A stretch of 64,000 bases of DNA from Clostridia bacterium (GTDB taxonomy: Bacteria; Bacillota; Clostridia; Oscillospirales; CAG-272), in contig JAFYLH010000014.1 of NCBI GenBank assembly GCA_017537175.1, forward strand, positions 42,278 to 106,277, written 5' to 3'. This document shows, piece by piece, positions 26,301 to 34,423 of the stretch. Below the pieces are notes generated by a model, which saw only the letters and a list, made by a program, of their open reading frames with translations, was not told where the DNA came from and ran no database searches. How positions within the stretch are numbered: the first letter of the stretch is position 1; the number at the start of each line of letters is the position of its first letter. Both the position numbers and the translations under genes were made by a program.

Positions 26301-27580
26301 TACTTTGCGAAAAGGGAACAGATATAGGTGAGGGTACATTCTCATATTGCGATCCTCTTGCAACAGTAACCAACCTCAATGCATCCGAAAATATCGGTGA
26401 TTACAGCTTTGCATACGATGCAATTACAGAGGTTGACCTCACTTCTGCTGTTACCATTGGTAAGAACGCATTTATGAAGGAAACACTTACCAACATCAAG
26501 GTAACTCTCGGTGAGGATATCGAGAAGATGGGTGACAATCCCTTCGCTATGTGTAAGGTTGCTCCCTTTACATCGGTAGATACCGAAAAGGTAAACGGTG
26601 TAAAGCAGGAGGTAACCGTATATGACTTTGAGTTAAGCGATAATGTTCTCGTTATTGACGGTTCTATCTACTGCAAAAAGGGTGACGGCCTTGAGCTTAT
26701 AACCTTTGCGGGTAAAGAAACACAGGATGTCAATATCCACGAGGATACCATCCGTATATCCGCACTTGCCTTTGCGGGCAGCGATGTTGTTCGCGTAAAG
26801 ATTCCCTTTATGGTTACCGCAATAGGTCACAAGGCGTTCTATAAGTGCGATAAGCTTGAGATGGTGCTCTTTGGAAGCCATAATGTTCCTAATTTTGAGG
26901 AAGAGTTCGATCCCATGTATTATGAGACCTTTGAGCATATTCCCGGTTCAGGCGACTATGGCACATATACCGACTACGACGGCAACGAAGTACCGATCAC
27001 AGGAACAGGAATTCTTCCTTATTATATGTGGAACGCAACTGACGGTCAGTACTTTACCGTATTCTACGGTGCGAACTTTGTAGATTATGTTGGCTATGTC
27101 GAAAACAAGCCTACAATAGTTAAGCCTATAAACGGTACAGGCTACGATTCCTTTATCTGCGATCAGTATTTTGATCTCAGAATCGACGGTCCTGCCGCTC
27201 CCGACAGAACCTCAGTTGAAGCGATCAAGGCTATCAACGCTATACCCGAAAGAGTGGCTCTTGAGCATAAGGAGCTTGTAGTAAAAGCCCGTGCGGCATT
27301 TGATAAGATAGCAACAATTGAGCAGCAGGCACTTGTATCTAACTATTCAGAGCTTATCTCCGCAGAGCAGAGAATCAAGTCTCTTGAATCCGAAGCAAAG
27401 GAAGCTGAGCCAGTCGAAGCTAAGAAGAGCAACAATGTTGTTAAGATAATATTGATTATTGTAATTTCGTTTGTTGCGCTTATCGTTCTTCTTGCTGCTG
27501 TAGTTATAGTGCTTGTAGTTCTTAAAAAGAAAAGATCCTCTAAGAAGGGAGATGCAAATAGTAATGAATCTGTTAAATAA
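20348..27580 (+). CDS. Giant cell-surface subtilisin with BspA-type leucine-rich repeats
   Basis: The 2,410-residue protein starts with a signal peptide (about 1-36). An S8 protease domain follows with catalytic Asp214 (VVAVLDTGLDYNH), His288 (NNHGTHVSGII) and Ser608 (SGTSMACPNLAG). A PA domain is inserted near 479-560 (VKGKIALVRRGQNTFEEKA), as in lactocepin/C5a-peptidase relatives. Fn3-like modules follow, then two bacterial Ig-like (Big_2) domains near 1150-1220 and 1280-1350. About 1370-2190 is a long run of LRR_5/BspA repeats of the type IGDYAFxxxxxLxxVxL. The C-terminus has a membrane helix (about 2362-2390) and a Lys/Arg tail, so it is membrane-anchored rather than LPXTG-anchored. GGAG precedes the ATG by 13 bases. 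It heads the peptide-uptake locus and probably generates the peptides imported by the Opp system. Confidence 0.92.
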   Translation: MKNTQIAKTIKSMLAYLMVLTFLLGSMAVPVANAAAPDYTASYIQKLDGVKVDYSQYLDNSVMFELPEGIGDDEEISVIVTLDRVDIMEAYENSNKTMSFTDYATVSDDASEIRRANATDKAQFLADLDELGVAYTTGEDYDTVLSGFELLIKAGDFKKTASNLSAGMDIIVGEVYEAQKTELVENEVNVFETGIFDSSDSGYDGTGMVVAVLDTGLDYNHTAFSTDNFTSETLGLTYEDVAKVVDETKASELLDGLTAQDVYISEKVPYGFDYADSDPDPYSTHNNHGTHVSGIIVGNDDTIRGVAPNAQLVSMKIFSDVVDTSRTAWILAALEDCVVLGVDVINMSIGTACGFSRETDEESVGGIYDKIRDAGINMIVAASNSYSSAYGSEANGNLGLTSNPDTGTVGSPSTYDGVMSVASISGTETPYLKYGDTIIYFTESSDASGEENDFFKTLLGEKDSVKIDYVRIPGVGRSADYTGVNVKGKIALVRRGQNTFEEKAMIAQEQGAAGIIIYNNVSGDIKMNVGEAELAACSISQNDGELLAKKDKGTLKISKKQTSGPFISDFSSWGPSPNLELKPEITAHGGSILSAITGGSYDRISGTSMACPNLAGVVVLLRQYVVENFPEIADDNQKINIMVNSLMMSTADIALGKNGLPYSVRKQGAGLANLTSSIKTPATITTTDADGNVMDKAKIQLGDDPERTGEYEFSFTVHNFGKKKVTYSLGAIVMTEGVSETKTNSGKTTITEESYILEGAKFEIVKVEGGKKSGKNVKVGAGKEATVTARITLTKENKKYLNDSFENGMYVEGFITLKAKSGTKIDLNVPYLAFYGDWTEAPMFDLTYYDTNADELDDGIDVEDKVMADAYASRPIGGVSEDYVSYLGSYYFLQDPEDIAISAQKEHVSLSNQEGTIHSLRYVWAGMLRNAAKINISITDSVTGDVIFEKEETDIRKSYSDGGAMIYPANVELEFDAIDYNLENNSEYTVRLEGYLDYGDGGVETNKNNVFEFPLVADFEAPTITNVEYTYKYDKTLEKNRLYADVYIYDNHYTMSSQLGYVTEGKDENDNVIPEMKAFEQYMTPVYSERNSTTKVTYELTDYIYDIKNYATKKNTFVITAYDYALNFATYEFGLPDNFTEFVFDGLDEGLTLSPNEVYTLTPSVTPGDQWAELIEFSSSKPSVVRVVNNKLVAVASGTATIKAQDPNTNESITFKVTVLKKDDEGYKRFDKPVADVFTLDGFNTIKAYYILENEDKDIGDTGSKNQFEGKYNLAMYPSESVLLQYSLDSYFPKDTKVAFESSNEEIVKVDASGCVTAVEEGFASVTVKVLMDNESTYYSETVSVEVKDPYVTTGPSLTHYYGNGGLVDIPKKLSLTEIGSFAFSNFNYVMKTEAELALDDREKSKQWFIGDSTITKVVIPEGVEKINSYAFANLTALEEVVFPSTLEHIDYGAFYNCTSLKKITFSSDNNLKVINQNCFENCNISELDLSAVCVISNYAFAGNQNLKKVVLGDTLISVGQYAFAGCKKLSDITIESEKVKYGAYAFTGCASLKEFYVNSSVLPEGMFYECKEMTKVTIGPDVDDIGVFAFRETQIKEFEIHKKNKTFKVQTADHILTTDSKTLVAVSPVIKGEFTAATIKADKINTIAKGAFSHNQSITSVTLEKVTKIGDYGLASNKNLKTVKLGELKEIGNYAFFEASISEMPAFTEKTKIGKYAFSFSKITSVTIPDGFKIEEGTFSECSALETVVIGDDVTIGDHAFSTDKDTAFKVLTGGGSTGDGEDAVVERKYFYYEFSSPLKNLTIGKDAKIGDYAFNNAASLETVTLGEGAEIGKMSFYNTSSLKNIDLSKVKSFGDYAISGDVYYACLDDSMTVPDVTSEGMYRYTYHGPLIESADISSAKSIGEYSFSYCRNLVDIKLGDKITEIPKYAFAGCAALKNINLTNVEKIDEYAFMECGLEKIDISKCESVGDYGFVSNRQLATVVLCEKGTDIGEGTFSYCDPLATVTNLNASENIGDYSFAYDAITEVDLTSAVTIGKNAFMKETLTNIKVTLGEDIEKMGDNPFAMCKVAPFTSVDTEKVNGVKQEVTVYDFELSDNVLVIDGSIYCKKGDGLELITFAGKETQDVNIHEDTIRISALAFAGSDVVRVKIPFMVTAIGHKAFYKCDKLEMVLFGSHNVPNFEEEFDPMYYETFEHIPGSGDYGTYTDYDGNEVPITGTGILPYYMWNATDGQYFTVFYGANFVDYVGYVENKPTIVKPINGTGYDSFICDQYFDLRIDGPAAPDRTSVEAIKAINAIPERVALEHKELVVKARAAFDKIATIEQQALVSNYSELISAEQRIKSLESEAKEAEPVEAKKSNNVVKIILIIVISFVALIVLLAAVVIVLVVLKKKRSSKKGDANSNESVK

Positions 27581-28571
27581 AAATGTATTAAAAGTACTTT
27601 TGATTACAGTATTTGCTGTTAGCTGTTGTCTTCTTATTGCAGGATGCTCTGATCTGAGTACTCCTTATGATATCAATAACAAAGATGGTTATACCGTTAG
27701 CGTCAAGTTTGACGCTAACGGAGGTACCTTTGGCGATAATGCATCTTTGTCGGTAATGGTCGATTCCTTTGATCCCACCGTTTCTACAGAGATCGCGCTT
27801 CTTTCCCCTGATGATCCCGCAAGAGGTGATACAAACAGCTTTGTTGCGCAGAAAAGCGAGAGCTTTCTTGTGGGATGGTACAGGGATCGTATAGATAACG
27901 GTGACGGAACCTTTAGTTACTCTGGTAAATGGGATTTTGAAAATGACAGACTTACCGTTGATCCCGAAGGGTCCTATAGTGCCGATGAACCTGTAATGAC
28001 TCTGTATGCGGCATGGCAGCCCCGTTTTAAGGTTGAGTTTTATGACCTTGATTCCTCAGAGCTGCTTGATACCTATATATTTGATCCCAACTACGGTTTA
28101 GAGATCAATATACCCTTTGTCGACGAGAAAAAGGGTGAATATAAAATGTATAAGTTCCCCGAAAAGTCGGGATATACATTCAAAAATGTATATATAGACG
28201 AGGCTGCTACTCAGGCTATTGATACCACAACATATCTCCACCCCGGTGTTATCGATTATGATAACGCTGTCGTTTCCGGTGAAACGTTAAAGCTGTATGT
28301 CGAGTGGACCCAAGGCGAATGGTATTATATTTATGACGCCAAGCAGCTTAAAAAGCATGCTGATACAGATTCCAATCTTGTAATCTGCGCCGACCTTGAC
28401 CTTGAAGGTAAGGGTTGGCCTGAGGATCTGCTTGATAAAGACTTCAGCGGTACTGTAATAGGAAACGGACATACTGTTTCAAATTTTGATATTGACAGTA
28501 TTTACAATATCGAAGAATACGGAAATATGACCGATATTAAATTCATACTCTCGGATAACAGCGACAGCTGA
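27564..28571 (+). CDS. Lipoprotein with InlB/Flg_new-type repeats
   Basis: The start is placed at the ATG at 27564 because GGGAG lies twelve bases upstream; an earlier in-frame ATG at 27552 abuts that site. The 335-residue protein has a lipobox (LLIAGC) after a hydrophobic stretch. Two segments of the Listeria-Bacteroides/Flg_new repeat type follow: VSVKFDANGGTFGDNAS to MTLYAAWQP, and FKVEFYDLDSSELLDTYIF to LKLYVEWTQG. The C-terminal part (ADLDLEGKGWPEDLL, GTVIGNGHTVSNFDI) looks like the GLUG/beta-helix type found in surface proteins. Its start overlaps the protease end, so the two are translationally coupled. It probably works with the protease at the cell surface, but its ligand is unknown. 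Confidence 0.78.
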   Translation: MNLLNKNVLKVLLITVFAVSCCLLIAGCSDLSTPYDINNKDGYTVSVKFDANGGTFGDNASLSVMVDSFDPTVSTEIALLSPDDPARGDTNSFVAQKSESFLVGWYRDRIDNGDGTFSYSGKWDFENDRLTVDPEGSYSADEPVMTLYAAWQPRFKVEFYDLDSSELLDTYIFDPNYGLEINIPFVDEKKGEYKMYKFPEKSGYTFKNVYIDEAATQAIDTTTYLHPGVIDYDNAVVSGETLKLYVEWTQGEWYYIYDAKQLKKHADTDSNLVICADLDLEGKGWPEDLLDKDFSGTVIGNGHTVSNFDIDSIYNIEEYGNMTDIKFILSDNSDS

Positions 28572-28650
28572 GATCAGATGTATATTTGAAGGTTATATCT
28601 TGATATTATTTAAAGTTAATAAATAAATGAAAATAAAAGGAGCAAACAAA

Positions 28651-31215
28651 ATGTCAAAGAAAATTCTTTCACTGATCCTTTGTGTTGTAATGTGCCTCGG
28701 TGCAGTAGCAACATTTGCCGGTTGTTCCGGTTCAGGCAATGATGCATTTGTTATTATGACAGAGCAGCTTGACGGACTCTTTAACCCCTTCTTCTATACA
28801 TCTGCCCCCGATGGCACTATCGTGTCTATGACACAGATAGGTATGCTTGGTGCAAAGTATGTTGACGGTGAGATCGAGGTAGCATACGGCGAAAACGAAG
28901 CTGTTGTTACCAAGGATTATGAGATCGTTGAAAATGATGACGATACCGTTACATATAACTTTGTTCTTAAGAACGGCATTAAGTTCTCTGATGGTCACCC
29001 CCTGACAATGGAGGATGTGCTTTTTAACTACTATGTATATCTCGACCCTGTTTATACAGGCTCCAATACCCTTTATTCCACCGATATTCTCGGTCTTAAA
29101 GAATACAGAACCCAGACTATAGGCTCCGGCTCTGACAACAGTGATGATCAGATCACAAGCCAGGCAAGCTCCAGAGCAGAGAACCGTATTCTTGAGCTTG
29201 TAAACCTCTTCAGAAGAGAGATCGAAGCTTCCTCTACAAAGGAAGTATCCGAAGAGCAGATGAAAAACATCATTAAGAGCTATACAGTAAGCAGCGGCTA
29301 CAAGAGTGCAATCTCCAACGATGCCGATTCTGTTGGCTCGGATGACCTTCTTGCTGACTACGAATATGCCCTTAAGCTTTTCAAGGAAGAGCTTGAGTCA
29401 GACTACCTTGCAGCTCAGGAATCCTATGTTGACGAGCCCTACAAGAACTTTGAAGAGTTCAAGGATCCGGTATTCTGCTTCATGTATGCTGAGGGCTATG
29501 TTGAAGCAGACTATGAGCTTGATGAAGAGGGCAAGAAGGACAAGACACAGATCAAGACCCTTACTCCCGCATATCCTTCCTCCATCAAGTCCAAGCAGGA
29601 CGCTATTGACTATATCTACAGCGACAAGGTTTCCTGTAAGCTTGATGAGATCCTTATGTATTGGGGTACAGCAAATACTCTCAGAACCGAGTATGCCGCA
29701 AAGGCAAGAGAGGTTATTCTTAACGAAAAGTCCTCTGACGGCGGCGAGCTTGCAGTTCCCAACATTTCCGGTATCGTTTCTCTCGGACACACCGAGGCTG
29801 CAGGCACTACTATTACCGTAAACGGAACAGATTATAAGATCGCATCCGCTCATAACGATGACGGTACAGTTTCAAACGCAGACGAATACGATGTTCTTTC
29901 CATTACCATTGACGGTGTAGACCCCAAGGCTATCTGGAACTTCTCCATCACTATTGCTCCTCAGCATTACTACGGTGAGGGCAGCAAGGTTGGCGTTGAT
30001 ATTGCTAACAATAAGTTTGGTGTTGAGTTTGCAAGCTTTGAGTTTATGACCGATATCATTCAGTCTGTAAGAAACATCAAGATCCCTATGGGTGCAGGTG
30101 CTTATAAGGCAACCAACAGCAAGAACGGTGATCCCTCCGAGTCTGACTTCTATATGAACAATGTCGTTTATTTCAAGGCAAACGAAAACTTCAATACAGT
30201 CGGTGCAGAGATTGAAAACGCAAAGATCGAAAAGATCAGATATCAGGTAGTAAGCTCTCAGAACGCAATTGCAAGCCTTGAGAACGGTAGCGTTCACTAC
30301 ATTTCTCCCGCGCTTACTACAGACAATTACGAAAAGCTCACAAAGCTTGAATCCAAGGGTATGGTAACTCTTACCACCTCTCAGCTCGGTTACGGTTATA
30401 TCGGTATCAACTCCGCTAAGGTAAATGATATCAACCTCCGTAAGGCTATTATGTGTGCTATGAACACATCCCTTGCTCTTGACTACTACCGTGCAGGTAC
30501 TGCAGAGCAGATCTACTGGCCTATGTCCAAGGTAAGCTGGGCTTATCCTAAGGGAGCAGATGCAACCGATAACGGCTGTGATTATCCTCCCCTTGGTGCT
30601 TGGAGCGATGAGATCGCTATAAGCAATATTGAAAAGTATATGGAAGAGGCAGGCGTAAGCGCAGGTGACGGTGCTCTTAAGGTCAAGTTTACCATTGCAG
30701 GCTCCAGCCTTCAGGATCATCCTACCTACAAGGTATTCAGAGATGCAGCTACACTTCTTAACAGTCTTGGTTGGGAAGTAGAGGTTGTATGTGATACTCA
30801 GGCTCTTACCAAGATCAACACCGGTGCCCTTGAGGTTTGGGCAGCTGCTTGGTCCTCCGCTCTTGACCCTGACCTTTATCAGGTATATCACAAGGATTCT
30901 ACCGCTACAAGCACACTTGCCTGGGGTTATAACTATCTTAAGAACAGCGGTACCGACGAAGAGCTTGATATTCTTGACGAGCTCAGCGAGCTTATCGATG
31001 AAGCACGCGAAACCAACGATCAGGAGGAGCGTTCCGAGCTTTATATGGAAGCTATGGAGCTTATTCTCGACCTTGCAATCGAGCTTCCCGTATACCAGAG
31101 AAGTGTACTCTATTCTTATAACTCCAAGGTTATCAACAGTGACTCTGTTCCTACCGAGGTAAATCCCTATTCCTCTCCTCTTGACAGAATCTGGGAGATT
31201 GAATTTGCTGGTTAA
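28651..31215 (+). CDS. oppA: Peptide ABC transporter substrate-binding lipoprotein
   Basis: The ATG at 28651 follows AAAGGAG; an upstream ATG at 28627 lacks a site. The 854-residue protein has a lipobox (ATFAGC) and the SBP_bac_5 fold: YNFVLKNGIKFSDGHPLTMEDVLFNYY, then YIGINSAKVNDINLRKAIMCAMN. The C-terminal lobe has PTYKVFRDAATLLNSLGWEVE and SALDPDLYQVYH. Typical OppA proteins are 530-600 residues. The extra 250 or so residues lie between about 150 and 420, in an acidic, helix-rich insertion. It binds extracellular peptides for the permease encoded just downstream. It lies 80 bp after the preceding lipoprotein gene, with no hairpin between. Confidence 0.92.
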   Translation: MSKKILSLILCVVMCLGAVATFAGCSGSGNDAFVIMTEQLDGLFNPFFYTSAPDGTIVSMTQIGMLGAKYVDGEIEVAYGENEAVVTKDYEIVENDDDTVTYNFVLKNGIKFSDGHPLTMEDVLFNYYVYLDPVYTGSNTLYSTDILGLKEYRTQTIGSGSDNSDDQITSQASSRAENRILELVNLFRREIEASSTKEVSEEQMKNIIKSYTVSSGYKSAISNDADSVGSDDLLADYEYALKLFKEELESDYLAAQESYVDEPYKNFEEFKDPVFCFMYAEGYVEADYELDEEGKKDKTQIKTLTPAYPSSIKSKQDAIDYIYSDKVSCKLDEILMYWGTANTLRTEYAAKAREVILNEKSSDGGELAVPNISGIVSLGHTEAAGTTITVNGTDYKIASAHNDDGTVSNADEYDVLSITIDGVDPKAIWNFSITIAPQHYYGEGSKVGVDIANNKFGVEFASFEFMTDIIQSVRNIKIPMGAGAYKATNSKNGDPSESDFYMNNVVYFKANENFNTVGAEIENAKIEKIRYQVVSSQNAIASLENGSVHYISPALTTDNYEKLTKLESKGMVTLTTSQLGYGYIGINSAKVNDINLRKAIMCAMNTSLALDYYRAGTAEQIYWPMSKVSWAYPKGADATDNGCDYPPLGAWSDEIAISNIEKYMEEAGVSAGDGALKVKFTIAGSSLQDHPTYKVFRDAATLLNSLGWEVEVVCDTQALTKINTGALEVWAAAWSSALDPDLYQVYHKDSTATSTLAWGYNYLKNSGTDEELDILDELSELIDEARETNDQEERSELYMEAMELILDLAIELPVYQRSVLYSYNSKVINSDSVPTEVNPYSSPLDRIWEIEFAG

Positions 31216-31229
31216 TATCGGAGAATACA

Positions 31230-32222
31230 ATGTTTAAATATATAATTAAAAGACTTTTAATGTCAGTCTTTATTCTCCTTGGCGTTTCGATGATAATATA
31301 CTTCCTTATCAGATTGATGCCCGTCGATTTTGTTCAATCCAAGATCGACGCCATCAATCAGGGCGGTGCTACGGTAAGCGAAGAAACAGTAAATGCCATG
31401 TATGAGATATACGGACTGGGTGATAACAGCTTTATAGGTATCCTTAAGGGATATTTTGGTTGGCTGTGGGCCCTTGTCAGACTCGATCTCGGCACAAGCT
31501 TTGTATACGGTATTCCCGTTGCCCGTGTTATATTTGAGCATATGGGTATCTCCTTTGCAGTTGCTTTGATTGCTACGATATTTGAGTTTTTGATTGCAAT
31601 ACCTCTTGGTATTACTGCAGCTACACATCAGTACAGTTTCCGTGATTATCTGGTAACAGTACTTGTAATGATCGGTATTTCATTGCCCTCATTCTTCTTT
31701 GGTAATATGCTCAAGGATGTATTGGCGTTGAAATTTGGATGGTTCCCGGCATCTGGACTTGTAGATGCCACCGTTTCTAACGCAGGTATTATGCTTCTTG
31801 TTGACTATCTTAAGCATATGTTTATTCCTATACTTACAATCGTTATTCTCAGTATAGGTGCCCGTATGCGTATGACAAGAACCAATATGCTTGAGGTTAT
31901 GAACTCTGATTATATCAGAACAGCCCGCGCCAAGGGTCTTAAGGAAAGTGTAGTAATCAACAAGCATGCTTTCCGTAACACTCTTATTCCCTTGGTAACA
32001 TCCCTTGCGGGATTGCTTCCTTCATTGTTCTCGGGTGCTATTATCACCGAGCAGGTGTTTGACCTTCCCGGTATTGGTAATATTGCGCTTGATGCAATGA
32101 ACCGAGGCGACATCCCCTTTATAATGGGTTACAATATGTTCCTTGCACTTCTCAGTGTTATAGGCGTACTGCTTGCTGACCTTATGTACGGAATTGTCGA
32201 CCCCAGAGTTAAATTGGATTAA
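31230..32222 (+). CDS. oppB: Oligopeptide ABC transporter permease, OppB type
   Basis: The 330-residue protein has six hydrophobic segments. The first is MFKYIIKRLLMSVFILLGVS, typical of OppB/DppB. The family EAA loop appears as YIRTARAKGLKESVVINKHAFRN, followed by the conserved TSLAGLLPSLFSGAIITE and VFDLPGIGNI. It forms half of the membrane channel with OppC. The gene follows oppA by 14 bp and has GGAG before the ATG. Confidence 0.95.
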   Translation: MFKYIIKRLLMSVFILLGVSMIIYFLIRLMPVDFVQSKIDAINQGGATVSEETVNAMYEIYGLGDNSFIGILKGYFGWLWALVRLDLGTSFVYGIPVARVIFEHMGISFAVALIATIFEFLIAIPLGITAATHQYSFRDYLVTVLVMIGISLPSFFFGNMLKDVLALKFGWFPASGLVDATVSNAGIMLLVDYLKHMFIPILTIVILSIGARMRMTRTNMLEVMNSDYIRTARAKGLKESVVINKHAFRNTLIPLVTSLAGLLPSLFSGAIITEQVFDLPGIGNIALDAMNRGDIPFIMGYNMFLALLSVIGVLLADLMYGIVDPRVKLD

Positions 32223-32233
32223 GGAGGCAGACG

Positions 32234-33274
32234 ATGTCAGACAATATCAAAAATATTGATGCAGAAACAGAAGATACCGAGCTGCCTCTTGATAAAAATG
32301 TTCGGCTTATGTCTCCTACCCGAATGGTATTACGCAGATTTTTCCGTTCAAAGCTTAGTATTGTAGGTCTTATAATGGTTATAGGACTCTTTATATTCAG
32401 CTTTGTCGGTCCTCTTGTGTACACCCAATGGGGAGAGATCGAGCTTGACGAAAGCGGAACAACAGAATATTCTGTCAGCGAGACTACATATACGGTTGAC
32501 GGACAAACCTACACCTTAAGGCAAACTACCGAGCAAGCGATCAAGGATAATCAGCTTGCACCTCCTTCGGCTGAGCATATTCTCGGAACCGATAATGAGG
32601 GCTATGATGTCTTTGTGCGTTTGATGTACGGCGGCAGAATTTCACTTATTGTAAGCTTTATTGCGGTGTTTCTGATTACATTCTTCGGTGTAATTATGGG
32701 TGGTATTGCAGGTTACTTTGGCGGTGTTATTGATAACATCATTATGAGACTTTGCGATGTTCTCATTTGTCTGCCGGGTATCCCGATACTTTTGATAATC
32801 AGTACAATTCTTGATTCATCAGAAATTGATGCCAAATACCGTATCTATTTACTTATGATCTATCTTACCTTTATATCCTGGCCGGGAACAGCAAGATTGG
32901 TAAGAGGACAGATCCTTTCTTTACGCGAGCAGGAGTATATGGTAGCTGCAGAAGCTATGGGTTACTCCACCTTCAGAAAGATCTTTAAGCACCTTGTTCC
33001 CAATGTAATGCCCCAGCTTATTGTTTCAATGAGCTTAAGCCTTGGTAGTATGATCCTGTACGAGGCTACACTTTCATACCTCAACCTCGGTGTTAAGGCT
33101 CCCTATGCTGCCTGGGGTACAATGATCAATATTATTTCAACAAATCAGGATGTTCTCCAGAACCACCTTCTTGTATGGGTACCTGCCGGTGTATGTATTG
33201 TCATTGCCGTGCTTGGATTTAACTTTATAGGTGACGGTCTGCGAGATGCTCTTGACCCGAAAGCGAGGCGATAA
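32234..33274 (+). CDS. oppC: Oligopeptide ABC transporter permease, OppC type
   Basis: The 346-residue protein has a cytosolic N-tail, one helix (KLSIVGLIMVIGLFIFSFVG), and an external loop of about 90 residues ending HILGTDNEGYDVFVRLMYG, the usual OppC LGTDxxGxDxxxR block. Five more helices follow. The EAA loop is EYMVAAEAMGYSTFRKIFKH and the end is FNFIGDGLRDALDPKA. It pairs with OppB. It lies 11 bp after oppB and 3 bp before oppD. The external loop is somewhat longer than usual. Confidence 0.94.
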   Translation: MSDNIKNIDAETEDTELPLDKNVRLMSPTRMVLRRFFRSKLSIVGLIMVIGLFIFSFVGPLVYTQWGEIELDESGTTEYSVSETTYTVDGQTYTLRQTTEQAIKDNQLAPPSAEHILGTDNEGYDVFVRLMYGGRISLIVSFIAVFLITFFGVIMGGIAGYFGGVIDNIIMRLCDVLICLPGIPILLIISTILDSSEIDAKYRIYLLMIYLTFISWPGTARLVRGQILSLREQEYMVAAEAMGYSTFRKIFKHLVPNVMPQLIVSMSLSLGSMILYEATLSYLNLGVKAPYAAWGTMINIISTNQDVLQNHLLVWVPAGVCIVIAVLGFNFIGDGLRDALDPKARR

Positions 33275-33277
33275 ATA

Positions 33278-34423
33278 ATGGCAAATAATTATCTTTCGGG
33301 AAAAGAGATCAGAGCCATCGCCAAGGAAAACAAAAAGGTGATGAAGCGCCTTGAGGCATATAAATACCGCAAGTGTGATGAGTCCGAATATATAACCGAA
33401 ATGAAGAACGACGAAAATATCCTTGAGATAGACGCTCTTCATACCTACTTCTTTACCGAGCAGGGTGTAGTTAAGGCTGTCAACGGTGTATCCTTTGATA
33501 TTCCCAAGAATGCAACTGTAGGTGTTGTAGGTGAGTCGGGCTGCGGTAAATCGGTAACCAGTATGTCTGTTATGAGGCTTTTACAGGCTCCCACGGGACA
33601 GATATATTCGGGAGAGATCAGATTTAAGTCCAAGGACAAAGAGGGTAACGAAAAGGTTTACGACATAGCAAAGATGCCTATGCGTGATATCTTTAAGATC
33701 AGAGGTAACGAGATCGCTATGATCTTCCAGGAGCCTATGACCTCTCTCAATCCTGTATTTACCATCGGTCAGCAGCTTGATGAGGTTACATTTATACATG
33801 ATCACTCTGCGTCCAAGGCAGATGCAAGAGCAAAATCTATCGAGATGCTCAATCTTGTGGGTATAGCAATGCCCGAGCGTGTGTACAATGCATTCCCCCA
33901 CGAGCTTTCCGGTGGTATGCGTCAGCGTGTTATGATAGCTATGGCTCTTGCGTGTAACCCCAGACTTATTATAGCCGATGAGCCTACAACCGCTCTTGAT
34001 GTTACTATCCAGGCGCAGATTCTTGACCTGCTCCGCGATCTTAAGACAAAAATAGACGGCTCTATAATGCTTATCACCCATGACCTTGGTATCATTGCAG
34101 AAATGGCAGATTATGTTGTTGTTATGTATGCAGGCAAGGTTATAGAAAAGGGAACAGTACAGGAGATATTCTATAATCCCATGCATCCCTATACCATAGG
34201 CTTGCAGAAATCCAAGCCTACCCTTGAATCAAGCAGCGATGTGCTTTATAACATCCCCGGCAATGTTCCCAACCCCATAAATATGCCGGATCACTGCTAT
34301 TTCAAGGAAAGATGCTCAAGGTGTATCGGCAAGTGTTCGGGCGAATATCCCGGAATGATACAGGTAAGCCCTACACACTTTGTTGCGTGTCATCTTTATG
34401 AGGAGGATCAAACTAATGGCTGA
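33278..34423 (+). CDS. oppD: Oligopeptide ABC transporter ATPase, OppD type
   Basis: The 381-residue ATPase has Walker [22 protein letters not shown]-loop IFQEPMTSLNP, signature ELSGGMRQRVMIAMALAC, Walker B LIIADEPTTALDV and the H-loop THDLG. It ends in the oligopeptide-transporter C-terminal region with four Cys (CYFKERCSRCIGKCSG), which in relatives can bind a 4Fe-4S cluster. An N-terminal extension of about 45 charged residues (KEIRAIAKENKKVMKRLEAY) precedes the ATPase fold and is unusual. It overlaps oppF by 8 bp. Confidence 0.95.
   Translation: MANNYLSGKEIRAIAKENKKVMKRLEAYKYRKCDESEYITEMKNDENILEIDALHTYFFTEQGVVKAVNGVSFDIPKNATVGVVGESGCGKSVTSMSVMRLLQAPTGQIYSGEIRFKSKDKEGNEKVYDIAKMPMRDIFKIRGNEIAMIFQEPMTSLNPVFTIGQQLDEVTFIHDHSASKADARAKSIEMLNLVGIAMPERVYNAFPHELSGGMRQRVMIAMALACNPRLIIADEPTTALDVTIQAQILDLLRDLKTKIDGSIMLITHDLGIIAEMADYVVVMYAGKVIEKGTVQEIFYNPMHPYTIGLQKSKPTLESSSDVLYNIPGNVPNPINMPDHCYFKERCSRCIGKCSGEYPGMIQVSPTHFVACHLYEEDQTNG

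Noticed and set aside
29872..31230. 452-codon minus frame opposite oppA
   Set aside because: Shadow of the oppA codon usage; its long length reflects biased third positions, not a gene.
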